DNA of 64,000 bases from Aeromicrobium wangtongii. Its GTDB lineage: Bacteria; Actinomycetota; Actinomycetes; Propionibacteriales; Nocardioidaceae. Below are positions 34,266-45,363 of this stretch, in pieces (within the stretch, counting starts at the first letter, position 1; every line of letters begins with the position of its first letter). Where the stretch lies: NCBI RefSeq assembly GCF_024584515.1, contig NZ_CP102173.1, positions 3,410,001 through 3,474,000 of the forward strand, written 5' to 3'. Below the pieces are notes generated by a model that was not told the origin of the DNA, made no database searches, and saw only the letters and a program-made list of their open reading frames with translations. Position numbers and translations under genes: made by a program.

Positions 34266-34703
34266 ATGGCAATCGGGGGCGATCCACAAGACCTGCGCGA
34301 CACGGCGCGGCGCATGCGGGGGTGGGCCGACGACGTCGACGCCGACGCCGCAGCCGCCGCCAAGGCGCTGGGCGTGGAGTGGAAGAGCGTCGCGGCCGAC
34401 GCCTACCGCGACAAGCTGGACGACCGACGACGCGATGCGGAGGCCGTCGCCGACGCGATCCGCGATGCGGCGCGCAAGGTCGACGATCTCGCCGACACGC
34501 TGGAGGACAGGCAGAAGGCGCTCGCCGATCTGCTCGAGAAGGCCGGCAAGACGCTCGAGGACGCCCAGCGCGCCGTCGCCGAGGGCGCCGATGACCTGCT
34601 CGCCGGCGCGCAAGGCCTGGCGGACGATGCCGTCGAGGCCGGCAAGGATCTGCTCGACGGCGGCAAGAAGCTCGCCGGCAAGCTCACCGGAGGCCTGTTG
34701 TGA
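34266..34703 (+). CDS. WXG100-like helical protein, possible type VII secretion partner
   Basis: A 145-residue, almost wholly helical, highly charged and alanine-rich protein. Near residue 39 it has EWKSVAADAYRDKL, a variant of the WXG turn (W-x-S) with the following A-x-AYR pattern common in actinomycete WXG100 proteins. A long coiled-coil-like section follows. It is first in an operon of seven overlapping genes, coupled by GTGA to the next. By position it could be the small helical partner that escorts the lipase at 35469 to a type VII (ESX) machine. No ESX machinery lies in the window. Confidence 0.65.
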   Translation: MAIGGDPQDLRDTARRMRGWADDVDADAAAAAKALGVEWKSVAADAYRDKLDDRRRDAEAVADAIRDAARKVDDLADTLEDRQKALADLLEKAGKTLEDAQRAVAEGADDLLAGAQGLADDAVEAGKDLLDGGKKLAGKLTGGLL

Positions 34704-35476
34704 CCATTCAGCTCGAGGTGGCGCCCGACGGTCTGCGCGCCCAGCTCACCGAACCGGCGTGGGCCTCGGTCGTCGCCGCCTCGTCGGCAGAGGTCAGCGG
34801 TGCCCTGGCCCCGCTCGAACCGGCATCGCCCGACGAGCGACCCGACGAGCCGCTCGCCGCCGCTGCCGCGCTGGCCCTGGGTGGTGCACCCGTCCACGTC
34901 GAGCTCGTCACGGGCGAGGGCGATCGCGGGGTCATCGCCCAGATCGGCTGCGATGCGGTGGCGACCGGCCTCGCGGTGCGCGCACTCGTGGCTGGCGCAG
35001 ACGGTGCCGGCCCGGTCGTGGTGCCGGGCGTGGAGGTCAGCACCAACCAGGCGGCCAACGTCGTCGCGGAGATCATGCGGCTGTTCCCGGCCGCAGGCCT
35101 GAGCCGGCACGCCGACCCCTCGCCGGCGACGATGCCTCACGAGCTGTCCCTCACGCTGCACGAGGCCATCCGCACCGGCGACCAGCAGGTGGCGCAACTG
35201 GTCGCCGAGCAGGCCGGATTCGAGTCCCCACCGGACGTGCTGGTCTCGTTGGCGCGCGGAACGACCGCCAGCGCCACCGCGACGATCCGGGTACGGGGCT
35301 CGGCCACGACCGTCGTCCAGCAGTGGCTGCTGTGCGATGTCGGCTGGGTGCTGCTCACGATCCGCGGCACCCAGGTCACCCACACCGCGCAGAGCCGCAA
35401 CGAGGTGGCCGACACGTTCGTGCGACTCATGACCACCGCGCTCGGCGACTCCGAGGCGGTGAGCCGCCGTGGGTGA
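34700..35476 (+). CDS. Unknown protein in the putative effector operon, possibly EspG-like
   Basis: A 258-residue cytosolic-looking protein (no signal or membrane segment) from the GTG at 34700, preceded by GGAGG. It is alpha/beta in character, with repeated strand-rich stretches (VHVELVTGEGDRGVIAQIG, TASATATIRVRGSA). Its size, low motif content and place between a WXG-like gene and a large candidate secreted protein recall EspG chaperones of ESX systems, but no diagnostic motif proves this. It overlaps the lipase gene by 8 bp. Confidence 0.55.
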   Translation: MTIQLEVAPDGLRAQLTEPAWASVVAASSAEVSGALAPLEPASPDERPDEPLAAAAALALGGAPVHVELVTGEGDRGVIAQIGCDAVATGLAVRALVAGADGAGPVVVPGVEVSTNQAANVVAEIMRLFPAAGLSRHADPSPATMPHELSLTLHEAIRTGDQQVAQLVAEQAGFESPPDVLVSLARGTTASATATIRVRGSATTVVQQWLLCDVGWVLLTIRGTQVTHTAQSRNEVADTFVRLMTTALGDSEAVSRRG

Positions 35477-36920
35477 CGATCTGCAGATCCGCGGCGGCGC
35501 CGGCGGCGTGACGGCCTCGTACGAGGACATGCTGAGCTACGCGTCGGTGCTCGACGACGCCGGGGACGACCTGCGCGCCAAGAGCGGCGACCTGCTCAAG
35601 CTGATGGTCGACGGTGACATCCTGCAGGCAGCGGTGCTGTGCCCCGGTGAGGTCGCCGGCGTCGAGGCCGCCATCGACGCAGTGGCCACCGGCCCCGACG
35701 GGGCGCTGTGGACCAGCGGTGAGCTGGAGGTCACCGCCCGTTTCCTGCGCCTGAGCGTCACCACGATGCGAGAGACCGACGAGCTGCTGGCCGGAGCCCA
35801 GGAGCTCGTCTGGAACGTCAGCGGATGGACCGCGGGACTCCTGGCGCCCGCGGCAGCAGTCGCCGGTCTCGGGGTGCTCGCCTCCAACCCGCTGCTGGCC
35901 GCCCTTCTGCTGCGCAACAAGGACGCACTGCTGTCCGACCTGCAGACCACCCTGTACGACAATCCGTGGATGCTCGAGGCACTGACGCGCATGGCGCCGG
36001 GCATGATCCAGGGCGGCGCCTTCTCGCTCGCGAGCCTCATACCGGGGGGCCCGCTGGCTCTCATGGCCATGACGGATGGCAACTGGCCGAGCGGCGACTA
36101 CTCCAGCGCGATCGCCGGCCTGCTCGCCCTGGCGGGCAAGGGCGGACTGCTGGAGGACACCGGCGACTTCCGCGTCGACCCGGTGAAGGACTCCGAGATC
36201 GACATCGACATCGATGGCGACAACGCCCTGCGCACGATCTTCGAGCAGCAGGACCGGATCGGCGACACGCCCGGTCAGGTGCAGGTCATCCGCGTCGACC
36301 ACGGCGACGGGGACCCGTCGTGGATCGTGCAGATCCCCGGCACCCAGGTCTGGGACCCGAAGCGGGGCGACAACCCGGTCGACCTGACCTCGAACGTCAA
36401 CATGATGGCCATGCCCGACCAGACCGTCATCGAGCAGCAGGTCGCCGACGCCATGCGCGCGGCCGGCATCGGCCCCGGCCAGGACGTCATGCTGACCGGC
36501 CACAGCCAAGGCGGTATCACCGCCGCGTCGATGGCCACCGATCCTGATCTGCTCGACGAGTTCGACATCAAGAGCGTCGTGACCGGCGGTTCGCCCATCG
36601 GGCGCTTCGACATCCCCGACGACATCTCGGTGCTCTCGCTGGAGCACCTCCAGGACGTCGTGCCCAAGCTCGACGGAACCGACAACCCCGACCGGCCGAA
36701 CTGGACGACCGTCACCCGCGAGCTCAGCGACGCCGAGGGCACGGCAAAGGGTCAGCGTGGCCCCGGACCCGCACACTCGCTGCCCAACTACGCCGACAGC
36801 GGGGCCGACGTCGATGCGTCCGACGACCCCGGCATCGAGGACTGGCGTCGCGATCAGGAGCAGTTCTTCAACGGCGATGCGAGCGGCACCCGCTACCAGA
36901 TCTCCCCGGAGAAGCGATGA
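35469..36920 (+). CDS. Alpha/beta-hydrolase (lipase-like) protein with helical N-terminal half; candidate secreted effector
   Basis: A 483-residue protein from the GTG at 35469. Residues 1-110 are helical and acidic. Residues 110-150 are hydrophobic (GWTAGLLAPAAAVAGLGVLA), and another apolar stretch lies at 185-200. The hydrolase domain follows from about 260, with the nucleophile elbow GHSQGG (Ser346), likely acid Asp396 in EHLQDVVP and His436 in AHSLPNY, a lipase-type triad. There is no signal peptide. The order helical targeting domain then lipase, just upstream of four lipoprotein genes coupled by overlaps, resembles effector-immunity loci. Toxin function is inference; a housekeeping lipase is the alternative. 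Confidence 0.72.
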   Translation: MGDDLQIRGGAGGVTASYEDMLSYASVLDDAGDDLRAKSGDLLKLMVDGDILQAAVLCPGEVAGVEAAIDAVATGPDGALWTSGELEVTARFLRLSVTTMRETDELLAGAQELVWNVSGWTAGLLAPAAAVAGLGVLASNPLLAALLLRNKDALLSDLQTTLYDNPWMLEALTRMAPGMIQGGAFSLASLIPGGPLALMAMTDGNWPSGDYSSAIAGLLALAGKGGLLEDTGDFRVDPVKDSEIDIDIDGDNALRTIFEQQDRIGDTPGQVQVIRVDHGDGDPSWIVQIPGTQVWDPKRGDNPVDLTSNVNMMAMPDQTVIEQQVADAMRAAGIGPGQDVMLTGHSQGGITAASMATDPDLLDEFDIKSVVTGGSPIGRFDIPDDISVLSLEHLQDVVPKLDGTDNPDRPNWTTVTRELSDAEGTAKGQRGPGPAHSLPNYADSGADVDASDDPGIEDWRRDQEQFFNGDASGTRYQISPEKR

Positions 36921-37342
36921 CACTGCGCCTGCCCCTGCTCCTTCTCGGGGTGTTGCTGCTCGCGGCCTGCTCGTCGGGCGGCTCGGACTCCGACGGCTCC
37001 GCGCCGAGCTACCGGCCGGTCCCTGACGACGAGCTGTACGCCCGCATCGCCCAGCTGCCAGGCGTGGAGGCGGTCGACATCCGGTACGACGACACGTGGC
37101 CGGAGTCCAAGTACCGCGGCGAGATCACGATCGAGTCGGGAGCGGACCCCCAGGCGGTGCTCGACGCGACCTACGCAGTGCTGCGCCAAGGGCGGCCCGA
37201 TGTCGCGATCAGCGTCCGCGGTGTGCAGGACCGGACGTCGATCAGCTTCGACCTGCTCGACGGGCGCTCTGGCATCCCAGCGAATCTGGAGAAACGGTAC
37301 GGGCCGCAGCCCGGTGACGGCACCCCACCGGGGGACGGATGA
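36917..37342 (+). CDS. Small lipoprotein, tandem paralogue 1 (candidate immunity protein)
   Basis: A 141-residue lipoprotein. The signal peptide ends in the lipobox LAAC, giving lipidation at Cys18. After a short Ser/Gly/Asp linker comes a domain with YRPVPDDELYARIAQLPGVE, DDTWPESKYRGEITI and a C-terminal EKRYGPQPGDGTPPG that all four paralogues share. Its ATG overlaps the lipase stop (ATGA). It would be held on the outer face of the membrane, where a lipase acting on neighbouring cells would arrive. It is the most divergent of the four. Confidence 0.75.
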   Translation: MTLRLPLLLLGVLLLAACSSGGSDSDGSAPSYRPVPDDELYARIAQLPGVEAVDIRYDDTWPESKYRGEITIESGADPQAVLDATYAVLRQGRPDVAISVRGVQDRTSISFDLLDGRSGIPANLEKRYGPQPGDGTPPGDG

Positions 37343-37761
37343 GTCGGGGTTGGACCGTCCTGTTCTTGGGTATCGTCCTGGCGCTCGCCGGCTGCCGGGC
37401 GGGCGAGTCGGACGGACCCAAGAAGGCCGAGTACACACCGGTGCCCGACGACACCCTGTTCTCACAGGTCGCGGCACTGCCCGGGGTGAAGCGGGCCGAC
37501 GTCTCGTTCAACGACACCTGGCCCGAGCACACCTACCTGGGCGAGGTCGACATCAGCCCGGACGCCGACGCCCAGCAGGTCCTCGACACCGTCTACGCCG
37601 TGCTGCGACAGGGCAGGTTCGACGCGGGCATCAACGTCGTCGGCTACCAGGCGAATCGAGAGGTACGACTGGAGGCTCTGCCGCGGTCCGGCGGCCCCGC
37701 CGAGCTCGAGAAGCGGTACGGCCCGCAGCCCGGCAGCGGCACACCACCAGGCAGCCCATGA
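37339..37761 (+). CDS. Small lipoprotein, tandem paralogue 2 (candidate immunity protein)
   Basis: A 140-residue lipoprotein with lipobox LAGC (Cys19). The shared domain appears as YTPVPDDTLFSQVAALPGVK, FNDTWPEHTYLGEVDI, DADAQQVLDTVYAVLRQGR and EKRYGPQPGSGTPPG. It is joined by ATGA overlaps to copies 1 and 3. The conserved core and length with a variable middle suggest a family under diversification. No catalytic residues are apparent, in keeping with a binding role. Confidence 0.75.
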   Translation: MSRGWTVLFLGIVLALAGCRAGESDGPKKAEYTPVPDDTLFSQVAALPGVKRADVSFNDTWPEHTYLGEVDISPDADAQQVLDTVYAVLRQGRFDAGINVVGYQANREVRLEALPRSGGPAELEKRYGPQPGSGTPPGSP

Positions 37762-38183
37762 GGTGGCGCGCCGTCGTCCTGCTGCTCGGCGCAGTGCTGA
37801 CCCTCGGTGGTTGCCAGACCGACGGATCAGACGGACAGAAGAGGGCCGACTACACCCCCGTGCCCGATGAGACGCTCTTCTCCGCGATCAGGGCGCTACC
37901 CGGCGTCGAACGCGCCGACCTCTCGTACAACGACACCTGGCCGGCGCACTCCTACCTCGCCACCATCACCCTCAGTCCCAACGCGGACGCCCAGCTCGTC
38001 CTCGACACGGTCTACGCGAAGCTGTGGCAGGGACGTCTGGGGGCCGACATCACCCTCGAGGCGCAGCAAGGCGGTCAGGTGGTGCGACTCGATGCCTTCG
38101 GCGGACAGCCGTCGAGCCGAGCGGCGCTGAAGAAGCGCTACGGGCCGCAGCCCGGCGACGGCACCCCTCCGGGGGACGGATGA
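37758..38183 (+). CDS. Small lipoprotein, tandem paralogue 3 (candidate immunity protein)
   Basis: A 141-residue lipoprotein with lipobox LGGC (Cys19). It is the closest relative of copy 4: both carry ERADLSYND, YxATITLS, DADAQLVLDTxYAKLWQGR and VVRLDAFGG. The gene starts with ATG at 37758 inside the preceding stop. The 3-prime end repeats nearly the same DNA as the end of copy 1, including the stop/start junction. Confidence 0.75.
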   Translation: MRWRAVVLLLGAVLTLGGCQTDGSDGQKRADYTPVPDETLFSAIRALPGVERADLSYNDTWPAHSYLATITLSPNADAQLVLDTVYAKLWQGRLGADITLEAQQGGQVVRLDAFGGQPSSRAALKKRYGPQPGDGTPPGDG

Positions 38184-38599
38184 GCCGCCTGCTGCTCGTT
38201 GTCGTCGCCGTCACCTGGCTGATCTCCGGCTGCGGTGCCGGCGCATCGGATGGTCCCGAGCGCCCCGACTACACCCCCGTTCCCGACCACAAGTTGATCT
38301 CGCAGGTCGCGGCACTGCCCGGGGTGGAGCGTGCAGACCTCAGCTACAACGACGCCTGGCCGGAACATTCCTACATCGCCACCATCACGCTCAGCTCCGA
38401 CGCCGACGCCCAACTCGTGCTGGACACCATCTACGCCAAGCTGTGGCAAGGACGTCCCGGCGCAGGCATCCTCGTGGAGGCGCAGCAGAACGGGTCCGTG
38501 GTGCGACTCGATGCCTTCGGCGGCAAGCCCACCACCCGCATCGCGCTGGAGAAGCGCTACGGGCCGCAGCCCGGCAGCGGCACGCCCCCGACGGACTGA
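38180..38599 (+). CDS. Small lipoprotein, tandem paralogue 4 (candidate immunity protein)
   Basis: A 139-residue lipoprotein with lipobox ISGC (Cys18), last of the seven-gene overlapping operon. It is strongly similar to copy 3 over the mature domain, with a different signal peptide. It ends with the shared EKRYGPQPGSGTPP. The convergent NAD-kinase-like gene ends 7 bp downstream, and no obvious hairpin lies between them. Confidence 0.75.
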   Translation: MSRLLLVVVAVTWLISGCGAGASDGPERPDYTPVPDHKLISQVAALPGVERADLSYNDAWPEHSYIATITLSSDADAQLVLDTIYAKLWQGRPGAGILVEAQQNGSVVRLDAFGGKPTTRIALEKRYGPQPGSGTPPTD

Positions 38600-38606
38600 G
38601 CGGGGC

Positions 38607-39493
<887 letters not shown>

Positions 39494-39497
<4 letters not shown>

Positions 39498-40507
39498 TCC
39501 GACACCGTCTCCCGTCCGTCGCCGAGCCGGTCCAGCAGCGGCCCCAGCAGCTCGGGGGTCAGGCTCAGGTGCGTGATGGGCGGAACGTTCGCGGCCAGCT
39601 CACGCAGCGCGAGCGCCAGCAGCTTGCTCTGGTCCACCTCGGTGTACGCGGCGAACTTCGCTGCCTCAGCCGTCGCGTCGGCGTCGCCCAGCTCGCGGGT
39701 CCGGTCGGCATCGGCCTTCGCCATCAGGCCCTGCCGCTCGGCCTTGGCCGTGGTGGCGATCTTGTCGGCCTCGGCCTGCTCGCTGGCCCGCTTGCGCTCG
39801 TTCTGACCGCGCTGGACCACCAGCTCCTCCTCGCGGCGGGCGAGCTCGATCTGGTTCTGCAGCTCGTTCTCGGCGATGGCTCGCTCGTTCTCGACCGCAA
39901 CGGCGCGTCGTTCGAACGTCGCCCGGTCGGCCTCCTGCTGGACGCGCTCGCGCGTGGGGGTCTGGAGGGCGCGCTCGAGATCGGCCTCCGCGCGGATCGC
40001 CACGACGCGGACGTCGGTGACCGACAGGCCCCGCTCGACGAGGCGCTGGTCGCCGGCGAGCTGCTCGGCCACCCGCTGACGCACCGGACCGATGCCGTGG
40101 GCCAGGGCGTCGCCCAGCGAGACACCGGCCAGGTACTCCAGGGCCGGCTGCTGCGCCAGCTCGGTCAGCAGTCCGCCCAGCCGCTCGAGGGGACGGGCGT
40201 TCCAGTCGCCGGTGCGCGGATCGATGCCGAAATCGATGCGGGTCGCGGCCACGGCCGGATCGGACACCCGGTAGGTCACGGTCGCCTGGACCGTGACGAG
40301 CTGGAAGTCCGCGGTACGGGCCTGGAACATCAGCGCCTGCTCCCGGTCGTCCAGGGGCACCTCGGCCAGCGCCGCCGTGCTCGGCCGGAACCAGAACGAC
40401 ACCCCGGCCCCGGAACGCTTGACCTTGCCGGCCCTGAGCTGGAGGACGAAGGAGGTCGGGTCCGACCTCAGGTGGTTCACGAACGGGCGCCTCGAGATGT
40501 CGGCCAT
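39494..40507 (-). CDS. SPFH/Band 7 domain protein without an obvious membrane anchor
   Basis: A 337-residue protein. The SPFH domain spans about residues 25-180 (FVLQLRAGKVKRSGAGVSFWFRP, TVQATVTYRVSDP). A long charged coiled coil follows at about 190-280 with EADRATFERRAVAVENERAIAENELQ-like heptads, and there is a C-terminal LSLTPELLGPLLDRL. The N-terminus MADISRRPFVNHLRS is not hydrophobic, unlike flotillins and stomatins. GGAGGG precedes the ATG at 40507. It lies 67 bp after hspR and may belong to the heat-shock operon. SPFH proteins build ring or cage assemblies; the role here is unknown. Confidence 0.85.
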
Positions 40508-40574
40508 GCAGTCCCTCCCCGGTGGATGCGTCACCACATTGTGGTGGATCCGTGGGGGCGTCCGCAGCGACGGG

Positions 40575-40985
40575 TCAGCGGCGCACCTTGCGCCAGATGA
40601 CGACCTGGTTGTCGGTGACCCGGGCGGGCAGGTTCTGCACCTGCCGCGACTGGGCCAGCTCGGCCTGGAGCTCGGCGACCTTGGCCTGCAGGGCCATGAC
40701 CTGGTTCTCCAGCTCGATGACGCGCTTGACGCCTTCCAGGCCGAGGCCCTCGGCGGTCAGCCGGGCGACGGTGCGCAGCAGCTCGATGTCGCGCAGCGAG
40801 TACCGGCGCCCGCCGCCGCCCGTACGTCCCGGCGCCACCAGGCCCAGCCGGTCGTACGTGCGCAGTGTCTGCGGGTGCAGCCCCGACAGCTCCGCGGCGA
40901 CGCTGATGACGAACACCTTCGCATCGGGGCCGGGCGGTTGGAACCTCGCGCCGTCCTGCTCCGGCTTCGACGACCGATCGGCCAT
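40575..40985 (-). CDS. hspR: Heat shock repressor HspR (MerR family)
   Basis: A 136-residue MerR-type regulator with FVISVAAELSGLHPQTLRTYDRLGLVAP for the winged helix, followed by GGGRRYSLRDIELLRTVARL and a leucine-rich coiled coil (VIELENQVMALQAKVAELQAEL). Position as fourth gene after dnaK-grpE-dnaJ identifies it as HspR, which with DnaK as co-repressor shuts the operon by binding HAIR sites. The ATG at 40985 overlaps the dnaJ stop; a GTG one codon earlier is possible. Confidence 0.95.
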   Translation of the reverse strand: MADRSSKPEQDGARFQPPGPDAKVFVISVAAELSGLHPQTLRTYDRLGLVAPGRTGGGGRRYSLRDIELLRTVARLTAEGLGLEGVKRVIELENQVMALQAKVAELQAELAQSRQVQNLPARVTDNQVVIWRKVRR

Positions 40986-42124
40986 CACGACACCGCCTCG
41001 AACATCCCGTCACGCGGTGAGGAGGTGCCCCGCGCCTCACGGAAGGCCTCGATCGCGGCGCGCTCGGCCTCGGACAGCTCGGCGGGCACCTGCACCTCGA
41101 CGGTCACGAGCAGGTCGCCCCGCCCACCGGCCTTGGTCGCGGCACCCTTGCCGCTGGCCCGGAACGTGCGGCCGTTCGGCGTGCCGGCCGGCATCTTGAT
41201 GCGCACCGGCGGACCGTCGAGGGTCGGCACCTGGATCTGCGCACCGAGGGCGGCCTCGTCGAAGGTCACCGGGACCGTGATGGTCAGGTGATCGCCCTTG
41301 CGACCGAACAGGCGGTGCGGCTCGACGTGGACGAGCAGGAACAGGTCGCCGTTCGGGCCGCCGTTCTCGCCCTTGCCGCCCTTGCCCTTGAGCCGGATGC
41401 GCTGGCCGTCCTTGACGCCGGCCGGCACCTTGACGGTGAGCGTGCGGCTCGACGGGGCGCGTCCGGTGCCGTGGCACGTCTCGCAGGGATTCTCCACGAT
41501 GAGCCCCCGGCCACGGCACAGGTCGCACGGCTCGGTCATCGCGAACAGGCCACCGGCGGCACCGGTGATCATGCCGCTGCCCTCGCACTTGGGGCACACC
41601 TTGGGCGTCGTGCCCGGGCGGGCGCCCGTGCCGTGGCAGGTCGTGCACGGCTCGTCGCTGGTCATCCGCAGCGGGAGGGTGGCTCCCTCCACGGCCTGCT
41701 CGAAGGTGATGGTGGCCTCGGTCTCGAGATCGTCACCCTTGCGGGCCTGCGGACGCTGCCGTCCCCGCCCGCGGCCTCCGAAGAGGCCGCCGAGCAGGTC
41801 GGACACGTCGAAGTCGGCCTGCGAGCCGCCGCCGGGCGTGCGGAACCCGCCGCCGCCCCCGAATCCGCCGGGAGCGCCACGGAACTGCCCGAACATGCTG
41901 CGCTGCTCGTCGTACTCCTTGCGCTTCTCCGGCGAGGAGAGCACGGCGTACGCCTCGGAGATCTCCTTGAAGCGCTCCTCGGCGGCCTGGTTGCCAGGAT
42001 TGGAGTCGGGGTGGTTCTCCCGTGCCAGTTTCCGGTACGCCTTCTTGATCTGGTCCTGACTTGCGTCCTTCTTGACGCCGAGGACCTTGTAGAAGTCCTT
42101 GGTCGCCCAATCAGTTGCTGCCAT
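40985..42124 (-). CDS. dnaJ: Co-chaperone DnaJ
   Basis: A 379-residue type I J-protein. The J domain spans residues 8-75 with the HPD motif ([11 protein letters not shown]), followed by a Gly/Phe-rich section. Four zinc repeats are [24 protein letters not shown] and CETCHGTG. Substrate-binding C-terminal domains end near [18 protein letters not shown]. It stimulates DnaK ATPase and delivers substrates. It is 26 bp downstream of grpE. Its N-terminus [21 protein letters not shown] has the DnaJ1 look found in HspR-linked operons. Confidence 0.97.
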   Translation of the reverse strand: MAATDWATKDFYKVLGVKKDASQDQIKKAYRKLARENHPDSNPGNQAAEERFKEISEAYAVLSSPEKRKEYDEQRSMFGQFRGAPGGFGGGGGFRTPGGGSQADFDVSDLLGGLFGGRGRGRQRPQARKGDDLETEATITFEQAVEGATLPLRMTSDEPCTTCHGTGARPGTTPKVCPKCEGSGMITGAAGGLFAMTEPCDLCRGRGLIVENPCETCHGTGRAPSSRTLTVKVPAGVKDGQRIRLKGKGGKGENGGPNGDLFLLVHVEPHRLFGRKGDHLTITVPVTFDEAALGAQIQVPTLDGPPVRIKMPAGTPNGRTFRASGKGAATKAGGRGDLLVTVEVQVPAELSEAERAAIEAFREARGTSSPRDGMFEAVS

Positions 42125-42150
42125 GCGTCACCACCCCCCTCTCCGTGTGT

Positions 42151-42776
42151 CTATTCGTCGCCCGACGTGGGCGACGACTCACTTGTCGGTTCCGAGTCGC
42201 TGGACCCCTCGGTGCCGTTGGTCTGCGGCTCGGCAGCGGCCGCCGGATCGACGACTCCCACCGTGGCGGCCCGCAGGACGCGGTCGCCGTGACGGTAACC
42301 CGTCCGCATCACGGTGTCGATCGTGGTCGTGGTGACCTCGGCCGACTCGCCCGCATGGAACACCGCTTCGTGCATCGCCGGGTCGAAGGGCTCGCCCTTG
42401 ACGCCGAACGCCTCCAGCTTGTGCTTGGCGACGGCTTGGTGCAGCGAGTCCGCCACGGCCTTGAAACCGCCCGTGAGCTCGCCGTGCTCGTCGGCCCGGG
42501 CGATGTCGTCCAGCACGGTCAGCAGCGACTGCAGGACTGCGGCCTCTGCCTGGCTGCGAACCAGCTCGCGGTCGCGATCGACGCGGCGCTTGTAGTTGAC
42601 GTACTCCGCCTGCAGGCGCTGCAGGTCGAGCGTGCGCTCGGACAGCTCACGGGTGAGCCTGTCGACCTCCGACTCCTCTGCAGCCGGCTCCTGGGGCTCG
42701 GCGGGAGCCTCCGCCGGCTGAGTTTCCTCAGCCGGCGTCGACTCCTGCTCGGTGGCCAAGCCCTCGTCGGGCTGGG

Positions 42777-42780
<4 letters not shown>
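42151..42780 (-). CDS. grpE: Nucleotide exchange factor GrpE
   Basis: A 209-residue GrpE from the GTG at 42780 inside the dnaK stop (GTGA). It has an acidic disordered head rich in E, A and P. A long helix ([33 protein letters not shown]) follows, and then the C-terminal beta domain [18 protein letters not shown] with [16 protein letters not shown]. It releases ADP from DnaK. The acidic tail after the beta domain is common in actinomycetes. Confidence 0.96.
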
Positions 42781-44624
<1,844 letters not shown>

Positions 44625-44664
44625 GTTTCCTCCTGCGTGGGTTGAACTCTGCTGAGATTGAAGA

Positions 44665-44697
44665 GACCTCAAGAATGTGTGTCAACTGACTTGAGTC
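44665..44697 (-). promoter_or_regulatory. dnaK promoter with CTTGAG half-sites (putative HspR operator)
   Basis: On the minus strand a TTGACA -35 box lies at 44685-44680, with a weak -10 about 17 bases on. Two inverted half-sites flank it: CTCAAG at 44668-44673 and CTTGAG at 44690-44695 on the plus strand. The published HAIR consensus is CTTGAGT-N7-ACTCAAG; here the half-sites are turned inside out and about 22 bp centre to centre. HspR control is expected from the operon; the exact site geometry is unusual. Confidence 0.55.
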
Positions 44698-44763
44698 TGA
44701 TGTTATCAACCCTGCCGGGGCCCCTGTCATTCCCCATCCAGGCCCTCGGGATAGTTTTCTTCG

Positions 44764-45363
44764 ATGCGAACCCTGACCCACCGCGCAGCGGCACTGGCCC
44801 TCATCTCCACCCTCGCCCTCGCAGGCTGCGGCGGCAGCGACGACGACACCCTCGAGAGCGGTCCGAAGAACTCGTCCGGCGCCAGCAAGAGCGACGACGC
44901 AGACGCGGCGAGCGGCTCGAAGATCGGCGGCAAGGGCTACTCCTACTCCGTGCCGGAGGGCTGGGCCACTCCCGAGCAGAAGGTGCCGGGCACCGAGCAG
45001 ACCGACTCGTTCGCGGCCAACCTGACCGACGCCGACGGATTCGCCGACAACATCAACGTCATCCGCCTCGACCCCGCACCGATCACCGATCTCGACCCGC
45101 TCGAGCAGGCACTGTTCAACGAGCTGACCGTGGCCGGCTCCCAGGACGTCACGATCCAGGACCGCACGGAGATCGCCGGCGACGAGGCGATCCACATCTC
45201 GGCCAAGCACATCCAGCAGGCTGGCACCTACCTCACCGAGCAGTACAACGCGATCCACGACGGCGTCTCGTACGTCGTGACCTTCTCGTTCAGCGACACC
45301 GTGCCGCAGGACGAGCGCGACAAGATCGCGGGCTCGGTCCTGACGACGTGGACATGGTCGTGA
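44764..45363 (+). CDS. LpqN/LpqT-like lipoprotein (PsbP-like fold)
   Basis: A 199-residue lipoprotein. Lipobox LAGC gives Cys22, followed by a Ser/Asp-rich linker to about residue 55. The domain KGYSYSVPEGWATPEQ, FADNINVIRLDP and GTYLTEQYNAIHDGVSYVVTFSF resembles the LpqN/LpqT family of actinomycete cell-surface lipoproteins. Function is unknown; mycobacterial relatives bind cell envelope proteins. It is divergent from dnaK and overlaps the next gene. Confidence 0.75.
   Translation: MRTLTHRAAALALISTLALAGCGGSDDDTLESGPKNSSGASKSDDADAASGSKIGGKGYSYSVPEGWATPEQKVPGTEQTDSFAANLTDADGFADNINVIRLDPAPITDLDPLEQALFNELTVAGSQDVTIQDRTEIAGDEAIHISAKHIQQAGTYLTEQYNAIHDGVSYVVTFSFSDTVPQDERDKIAGSVLTTWTWS

Noticed and set aside
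34081..35511. A 476-codon plus-strand frame across the WXG-like and EspG-like genes
   Set aside because: It is Arg/Pro-rich without structure and out of phase with three tightly coupled genes that have clear start/stop overlaps.
36917..38599. Possible CRISPR-like or minisatellite array because of regularly spaced similar DNA
   Set aside because: The period of about 420 bp corresponds to complete lipoprotein genes with lipoboxes; there are no short repeats with unique spacers.
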